Assembly: GCA_024741835.1 (NCBI GenBank)
Contig: JAENRP010000075.1
Location: 99,926-163,925 of the forward strand
Source of the DNA: Diplocarpon mali
Taxonomy: Eukaryota; Ascomycota; Leotiomycetes; Helotiales; Drepanopezizaceae
Length of the DNA: 64,000 nucleotides
Reading direction: 5' to 3'
The position numbers were made by a program, and so were the translations under genes. Under the pieces are notes generated by a model. It was not told the origin of the DNA. It was given only the letters and a program-made list of their open reading frames with translations, and did not search any database. Shown here in pieces: positions 58,251-64,000 of the stretch. Within the stretch, counting starts at the first letter, position 1, and each line of letters opens with the position of its first letter.

Positions 58251-58857
58251 TATTTCTCGACATCTGTACCCCTACGTCTACATCTCTCGATATAAACGCA
58301 CCGAGAAAACACGCCTCGCAGGATTCATGATACCAGCTTGAAAAGGCACGAATCCACAACAACGTCTCCTGGCGGGAGAGGCTAGCAGACGCTCTGCGCT
58401 GGTGGAAGAGAGCCCATGGCTAATATCCGGTGGCTGACGCGGTAGAGACCAGGCCCGATCAACAAGGTCTTCAGCCATCGTATCCAAGCGGGCTGCAGGA
58501 CCAGGTGGACTCGCCCGCCCCGAACGTGATTCCGTCAACACGATTTCGCTCCCGGCTCCTCTTGCTCGGCCACAGGCAAGCAGCTTCGTTGTGTCCGGTG
58601 AGGGAGGTGGCTGGATCCCCGGCGGGACGTCGCGTCGCTTCTGCGTCCCTTCCCAAACAGCACGTGGCTCTGCTCACCCGCCTCGGCGTTTTCACGATCA
58701 TCTCCGCCGCGCTCGTCGAGAGTTCACGGCTCGGAAAGCATCACACCACGTCCACAGAGATCTCGGCACCTCGACGAAAGCCACGACGGCCGAGGATCCT
58801 CTCGCATTCGTCCCCCAGCCGGAGCCCGCTGCGCGCGGGGATCCAGAGGCCGGAGTG

Positions 58858-60451
58858 ATGGCTCCGCCCAAATCGTCACCGCGGTTCACGCAGAGCCAGC
58901 TGGCGATGGCGCTCACGGTCGCAAAGTCCAAGCCGGCCGGTCTCCCCACCGCGGGTATGTCTGGGTTGCTCTCTCCTCGCACGGGAGCCAGCTGCTGATG
59001 GAACCGTAGATTACATCCAGCAGCTGCGAAAGCATGTGAGAGCAGGGCGGCCGGGGCCGAGGGAGCAGCTACGGTACGTCGACACCGCGGAGTTCTGGAA
59101 GGATCAATACGACAAGATGCGTCAGGAGAAGGGGGGGCTCGAGGACAAGGTTCGATGTTTAGAAGAAGCCAATCGGCAGCTGAGGGACAAGCTGCGCAGC
59201 GGCCAGACGTTGGGCGGCAGTGGCCACAGCGAACTTGCGCATCATCACACGCACGAGAGGGGGCAGCCGAGGATGAGGAGCGAAGCTGGCATGTCCCGGA
59301 AGCGGGCTGCTCACTCGCAAGAGGTCGACAGCCCGGATGATCAGGAGCCAAGCTTCCTTGCGTCTTTGGAGGTCGATGATCATCTCAGGTTGAGCGGATA
59401 CGGTACAGCATCTCCCCAGCTCTTCGGAATCTACTGATTGACGATAGCTCTACAAGTCATGCGTCAGCGCGGGAGATTGCAGAGCTCGGCGCAGGAGTGC
59501 AGCACGTTGGACCAGATCAATCACCTGACCAGACAAATTCTCCTGACCATCACCCTACTCGAAGAGCCTCTAACAAGCTGCTGCCTGCCACTGAGGAGCC
59601 TGCGGGCCAACGGTGGAGACCCCCGAACTCTCTTCCTACTTCAGCAAGTCTTCCAACAAGTCGCACTTTCCTTCCTGGCCTGTTTCAGCGCCATGGACGA
59701 GCTCTTCCTTACCATCCCGGGGCGGAGCAAGAAGAGAGAGGTCGTGTACCGCGTGGTCATGCTCTTCCGGCGGTCTCTCGATTTTCTTCACATCATCAGC
59801 GGTCTCCAGTCTGAAGACGAGAGACCGGACCGCAGCCAGCACACGCGGGGCAAGCGGCCGAGGGTGGAGGCGGCGGAGTATGCTGTCAACAGGTACTTGG
59901 CACAGACACTCGCCTCAACTGTCAAGAATCTGGAGTGGAAACACAACCAGGCCGGACATTCCGAGATCCTCGAAGGCCTGCTATTTTCGCTGCTCCAGCA
60001 TACTGGACGGCTGATCTCAAACTCGGTGTTTGGCGAGCATGTCGCGGCGTCCGATAACCCAGGAAACATATCAGAGAGCCTGGATGCTCGAGAGGATGGG
60101 GTCTTGAGCCCAGAGTCTCGGTACGTAGTCCAGGTCCTCCATGCCGTGCTAGGCGGCTCAGACAGGAAGCAATTCGTCGCCGATATGCTGGCATCGGGTC
60201 GAAGTTCGTCTAGGGGTGTTGGCTTGGTACCAGCAGCGTCGGGAGAGGTGCTCGGCAAAGCGAGGAAGCTCCTGCAGAGTACTCTGTGGAAGAGCACCGT
60301 AGGCGGGGCAGAATTGGAGAGTTTGAGATTGCCGAGACCCCCGTCAGAGAGTTCCGACCTCCAGCAAGACAAGGCTGGGGTTGAAAAATACGGGAAAGAA
60401 TGGTTGCTGGAGACAGTATGGGGACTGGTGGGGTGGGACTTGGTGACGTGA
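58858..60451 (+). CDS. Unassigned coiled-coil and helical protein
   Basis: Model: join(58858..58954, 59010..59402, 59448..60451), 497 aa, with introns of 55 and 45 nt. Three open stretches join in frame at good splice sites, and introns with conserved phase argue for a real gene. The N-terminal third has a coiled coil (FWKDQYDKMRQEKGGLEDKV and following LEEANRQLRDKL). A disordered segment with HHHTHERG follows. The C-terminal two thirds are helical and globular (NHLTRQILLTITLLEEPL, VVYRVVMLFRRSLDFLHII, RYVVQVLHAVLGG). I do not recognise a domain. It might be a lineage-specific cytoplasmic or nuclear protein. The 3' end is 152 bp from the convergent thymine hydroxylase gene. An additional upstream exon cannot be excluded. 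Confidence 0.68.
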
Positions 60452-60603
60452 CGTGAGACGACCTGTGCCTGCGGGATCTATACTCACCTGAGCTACGACC
60501 AACGAGAGCTTGATATTGCTATCGGGGCTTGGAGCGCATGTGTAGCTCCATAATATGGGTGGACTGGATCTCAACATCAACCCAGATTCTCTCATCCCAA
60601 TCC

Positions 60604-61802
60604 TCAATATGTGGCCGTCAGTCTCTGCACGAGATAATCCCCGGCATTGATACCCGCGTACTTTCTCTCCCCCTTGTCCCCCCCATAAGTGCCCTCGATA
60701 GCCTCGATCTGGCTCGTGAAGTTGGGATTACAGAAGTACGCGATACTATACCTCGCCGGATGCACATCGCCCTCCTCCGGCGCTGGCGGCTCCACCACCC
60801 TGTGCAGCGTGCTCTTGATCGTATCATTGCTCCATCTGGCCAGCAGGTCCCCAGCGTTAACAACCACCGAGCCAGCGACCGGCGTGGCATCCACAAACGT
60901 GCCCTCCGGGCTCTTCACCTGCAGGCCTCCCCTCGCATCCTGGAACAGCAGCGTGATGCTCCCGTAGTCCGTATGCTCCCCCGCCCTCACCTGCAGCTTG
61001 TTGCTCCGAAACACCGCCTTGGGCGCGGGCGGGTAATGCAGCAGGCGCAGAGTGTTGTCCCCCACGTCCGTGTAGGCGTCGAAGTAGCCCTCCTCGAGCC
61101 CCATGCCGACGGCGATGGCCCGCATGACGCTGACGTGCAGCCCCTTGGCCAGGTCGTGGAAGGCCAGCATCGCGTCCTTGAAACGCGCGGCGGCGGCGTC
61201 GCCCGACGGCCAGTTGTTCGGCAGGCCGTCGGCGCCCTCGCGGCCGATCTCGATGCTCTCCTTCAGGTCTGGAGCGGCAGCCTTGGCGGCCGCGACGGCC
61301 TCCTTCGTGGCGAGCGTCGACACCTTCTCGCGGCCGTGGGCCACGTAGCCGCGGTTGGCCTCGGGCGTCGTCCATCCCAAGGCGTCCTTTTGAGACTGGG
61401 GCCGGGCGAAGAAGGCGGCCGAGGCGGAGAAGGTGTGGGCGACGGTCTGCAGGGGGATGGAGTGGTTCTGGAGGGGGTGTTAGTCGGACCCGCGTGCTTG
61501 CTGGAGCCTCGTCGTGCGCTGCAAACCAGAGCCTTGAAGGGAGGAGAAAGTGTGTTGTAGACCTGCACGAACAAGAAGCAGGCCCATCGATGCTTACTAT
61601 CAAGTAAATGAACCCTGCAGACTGGAAGCCAGACAGGATAGCCCGAGCTGTCTCGGTCTTCTGATCAGGCGTGCCGTGGAGAAATAGAGAGAAGTCGATG
61701 ATCTGAGCACCTGTTAGTCTCTCCCCGAGCAGAGGTCCCGAGGAGACTACTCGCCGGGATGAACAAACTGTCCGTATCGACAGCACTGGCTTGGGGAGCC
61801 AT
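60604..61802 (-). CDS. Thymine 7-hydroxylase (2-oxoglutarate/Fe(II) dioxygenase)
   Basis: Model: complement(join(60604..61467, 61598..61702, 61755..61802)), 338 aa. It has the isopenicillin-N-synthase-like fold, and its sequence follows fungal thymine 7-hydroxylase closely: LGWTTPEANRGY, KESIEIGRE, MRAIAVGMGL, DVGDNTLRLLHYP, LARWSNDTIKSTLHRVVEPP. Fe(II) ligands are His216 and Asp218 (EHTDYGS) and His273 (STLHRVV); the 2OG Arg is in ARYSIAYF. The enzyme oxidises thymine in three steps to 5-carboxyuracil. The divergent neighbour is the matching decarboxylase. Intron 2 is 130 nt with a CTAAC branch. Intron 1 gives the expected FIPIIDFSLFLHG only if spliced GC..AG (GCGAGT donor at 61754). A GT..AG alternative four nt further on leaves a 40-nt intron and two or three extra residues. 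Confidence 0.9.
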
Positions 61803-62186
61803 TGCTCTCTGGCGAGTGGGGCTGTCCACACGTGATGATATTGAGACCTCCGAAGAGCCGAACCGGACGTTATTTATCTCAGGGAGAAGTCCGTGGAGGT
61901 CGACGATACGTGAAGTGGGGATTGTACATGGTACTTATAACTGACCGGCGGATCGAGGCGTCTCCCGACGACAGCCTTTCGCCTGTCCAAAGAGGCAGGC
62001 CAGCGAGTCTTGGCAGAGGGGTCAAGATAAGCTCCCGAGGCGGCCGACTGGGGCCGCGGGGTAGCTCGCCAACGTCGCACTAGTCGGGTTGCTGTCACCT
62101 CACATAAAGCCATGCGTTCCCTTCTTCGCGCCTCCGTATCTCCTCTCTTGCTTCCGAGTATCCCCGATGCACAGTGGCACTGAGGG
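61803..62186. promoter_or_regulatory. Shared promoter of the thymine salvage gene pair
   Basis: A 384-bp region between divergent start codons. Two GATA-factor type motifs (AGATAA) are present, one on each strand: 61874-61879 (as TTATCT) and 62025-62030. AreA/NIT2-type GATA factors control nitrogen-source genes in fungi, so co-regulation by nitrogen status is plausible but inferred. Confidence 0.55.
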
Positions 62187-63278
62187 ATGTCGACGACCAG
62201 ATCCCCCGTCGTGGATATCCACACGCATGTCTACCCGCCCTCCTACGTGGAGCTCCTCAGATCCCGCTCGACCATCCCGTATATCCGCTCATTCCCACCG
62301 TCGACATCTCTCCGTCTGGTGATCCTGCCAGCGGAAGACACGGAGAGCACGGCGAGGGGACGGCCGGTGGGAGCAGAGTACTACGACCTCAACGAAAAGA
62401 TCAGGTTCATGGACACGCACTCCATCGACGTCTCGGTCATCTCGCTGGCCAACCCTTGGCTAGACTGGCTGCCGAAGGACGAGGCTGCCAAAGCTGCGCA
62501 GGACATCAACGACGAGGTGAACGGAGAGTGCGGGCGGTTCCCCGGGCGGTTGTTCGCCTTTGGGACTCTGCCCCTGAGCGGGGGGCCGGAAGTCATTGCA
62601 CGGGAGATCGCGAGGTTGAAGGGGCTGAGGTACATGAGAGGTGTTATTCTCGGCACGACGGGGCTGGGCAAGGGCTTGGACGACCCGGAGCTTCTGCCCA
62701 TCTTCCGGTCGCTGCAGGACGCGAAGCTGCCCGTCTTCCTGCATCCACACTACGGCTTGCCGGCGTCGGTGTGGGGAGAGAGGGCGGGGGACTACGGTCA
62801 CGTGCTGCCTCTGGCGCTGGGCTTCCCTCTCGAGACGACGATCGCGGTGACGAGGATGATACTCTTCGGAGTCTTCGACGAAGCTCCCGACTTGGAGATG
62901 ATCTTGGCCCATTCGGGCGGCACGCTGCCCTTCCTGGCTGGGCGCATCGAGTCCTGTATAGAGCACGACGCGCACTTGAAAGCAGGAGGGAGGCTAGGGG
63001 CGGGCCGCAAGACAGTCTGGGATGTGCTGCGGCGAAACATATACCTGGACGCCGTGGTCTATAGCGAAGTGGGCCTGAAGGCTGCGATCCAGGCGAGTGG
63101 CGAGGACAGAATCATGTTTGGGACGGATCACCCCTTCTTTCCCCCCTTGGAGGAGGGAGGCGGGAAGTGGGCGAGTGTGGAGACGAATTATGTCGCTATC
63201 AAGGGGGCTCTGGGTTCCAGCGAGGAGGCGAAAGGTGCGCTCGGTGCAAACGCCATCAGGGTTCTGAATCTGGCCTAA
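62187..63278 (+). CDS. 5-carboxyuracil (isoorotate) decarboxylase, amidohydrolase superfamily
   Basis: Single-exon gene of 363 aa, ATG 62187. It belongs to the ACMSD-like amidohydrolase-2 group of metal-dependent decarboxylases. Metal and active-site motifs: HTH at residues 12-14 (VDIHTHVYPPSY), FLHPHYGLP (His186), ILAHSGGTLPFLAGRIES (His242) and MFGTDHPFFPP (Asp314). The blocks VISLANPWLDW, RGVILGTTGLGKGLDDP and HVLPLALGFPLETTIAV are those I associate with fungal isoorotate decarboxylase. It removes CO2 from 5-carboxyuracil to give uracil, the last step of thymine salvage. Its divergent pairing with thymine 7-hydroxylase supports this assignment over a generic ACMSD-type decarboxylase. Confidence 0.9.
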   Translation: MSTTRSPVVDIHTHVYPPSYVELLRSRSTIPYIRSFPPSTSLRLVILPAEDTESTARGRPVGAEYYDLNEKIRFMDTHSIDVSVISLANPWLDWLPKDEAAKAAQDINDEVNGECGRFPGRLFAFGTLPLSGGPEVIAREIARLKGLRYMRGVILGTTGLGKGLDDPELLPIFRSLQDAKLPVFLHPHYGLPASVWGERAGDYGHVLPLALGFPLETTIAVTRMILFGVFDEAPDLEMILAHSGGTLPFLAGRIESCIEHDAHLKAGGRLGAGRKTVWDVLRRNIYLDAVVYSEVGLKAAIQASGEDRIMFGTDHPFFPPLEEGGGKWASVETNYVAIKGALGSSEEAKGALGANAIRVLNLA

Positions 63279-64000
63279 TATGATCTATCGAGAGTCGGCA
63301 TGTCTGTACGCGTGTACGTACTGATGTGACTGGCGACTTGACTCATTGCAAATGCATCCAGTATGCCCGGCACCTCCCGAGCCGGGGTGACAGGACTCCA
63401 AGTGTACCGCGTCTTGCCCCCTCTCCAGCGCAACCGGATCAAGCTCCTGAGCCCTGTGAATGCTCACGGTGGACGGACGCGCTCTCTCCGCGCCCCATCG
63501 AATTGCCCTGGTCATATTCCGATCTCTCCATACCAGATGTCACCCTCAAGCCGGACCAGGGCAGAGTAAACAAACCGCCGCAACCCCCAGCCCCCATCAA
63601 CGCTTCTCTGCCTTCTATTCTCTGGGGCCTTCAGACTGCCCGGCCCGGAGAGGCCGTCTATGAATGCCCGGGGAGTCGGGAGGCCAGCACTAGCCTGTCT
63701 GCTCTCGGAGCGGGATGGGCCTGTCTCGGCGAGCAGCGGACTCCGTAGTAGGTCACACCTGGCTGCGATCGTCCTCACGCATGGCACCGATACAGCCTCT
63801 CTGACCGGATGGGTCAAGGCGAACTCGTCAGACCCGGGGACGAGAACTCCAGATTGGCTGGGGGCTGGCGGCGGGCTGGCGGCCTCTGCTGAAGACGAGC
63901 TCTGGAGAGGGAACATGGTGTTCTGCTCCATCTCTGCGGGGGTTACGTCGACCGGGAGCAGGTCGATCTCTTGTCGCGCGCCTTTGCTATTGTGAAGGAA
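63279..64000. other. Right edge: 3' region and a possible partial minus-strand frame
   Basis: Past the decarboxylase stop the minus strand is open from 63512 to the window edge. The frame enters as KGARQEIDLLPVDVTPAEME and becomes Pro/Ser-rich. It could be the end of a gene lying mainly outside the window, but composition and lack of any motif leave this open (roughly one in four). Nothing else is seen. Confidence 0.35.

Larger units (their letters stand above)
57283..58857. other. Intergenic with LTR-like element and composite microsatellites
   Basis: LTR-like copy 3 lies at 57430-57526. From about 58013 to 58250 there are successive GT, GAGAGG, GGCTGT and CTATAT/CTATCT simple repeats. The 230-codon frame that runs through these repeats is not a gene. 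Confidence 0.55.

Noticed and set aside
57649..58341. 230-codon frame with Trp/Leu/Tyr-rich C-terminal half
   Set aside because: Half of it is translated microsatellite; there is no domain and no splice structure.
60529..61560. 343-codon plus-strand frame across the thymine hydroxylase gene
   Set aside because: It lies antisense to conserved exons, starts without an ATG, and is Arg/Val/Leu-rich as expected for the complement of GC-rich coding DNA.
1..64000. CRISPR arrays, operons, bacterial promoters, ribosome binding sites
   Set aside because: The genes have spliceosomal introns and are eukaryotic. No regularly spaced direct repeats of CRISPR type occur, and these prokaryotic feature types do not apply.

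Overview
The window is nuclear DNA of a filamentous ascomycete (Pezizomycotina). Genes carry several short introns, mostly 46-100 nt, with GT..AG ends and CTGAC/CTAAC-like branch sites. The proteins (PTH11-type rhodopsin-fold receptor, PEX6, LRG1, ERG26, Mdm10, U1-70K, thymine 7-hydroxylase) are typical of that group. I could not settle the class or species. Sixteen genes could be given an identity or a family, most with exon-level models that join in frame. Four or five more are real-looking but unassigned.

Layout. 0-2.2 kb: the start of an unidentified gene running off the left edge and a PTH11-like membrane receptor. 2.2-8.2 kb: gene-poor and repeat-rich, with a pair of decayed TIR elements and a solo-LTR-like element. 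8.2-16.7 kb: PEX6 and a sterol-ester lipase. 16.7-20.2 kb: mostly empty, with one small unassigned spliced frame. 20.2-29.4 kb: LRG1 (LIM/RhoGAP), a tandem-UBC E2 enzyme in eight exons, and ERG26. 29.4-35.7 kb: gene-poor, with an intron-containing tRNA-Ala(AGC) and an AGT microsatellite. 35.7-40.1 kb: a proline-rich orphan gene, a second LTR-like element, an AT-rich tract, then triosephosphate isomerase. 41.7-47.1 kb: a compact housekeeping block of mL43, U1-70K, MRT4 and MDM10 in divergent/convergent pairs. 49.3-64 kb: a more accessory-looking region rich in simple repeats, with a P450, a ZIP zinc transporter, two orphan genes, a third LTR-like element and a divergent gene pair.

The best-linked genes are that divergent pair at 60.6-63.3 kb. 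Thymine 7-hydroxylase and 5-carboxyuracil (isoorotate) decarboxylase are transcribed away from a shared 384-bp promoter that holds two GATA-factor motifs. Together they would convert thymine to uracil, the fungal thymidine salvage route. The second clear signal is a family of three 97-98 bp elements with TG..CA ends, each flanked by a 5-bp target duplication (two perfect, one with one mismatch).

Gene models rest on reading splice sites, frame and family alignment from memory; no searches or transcript data were available.
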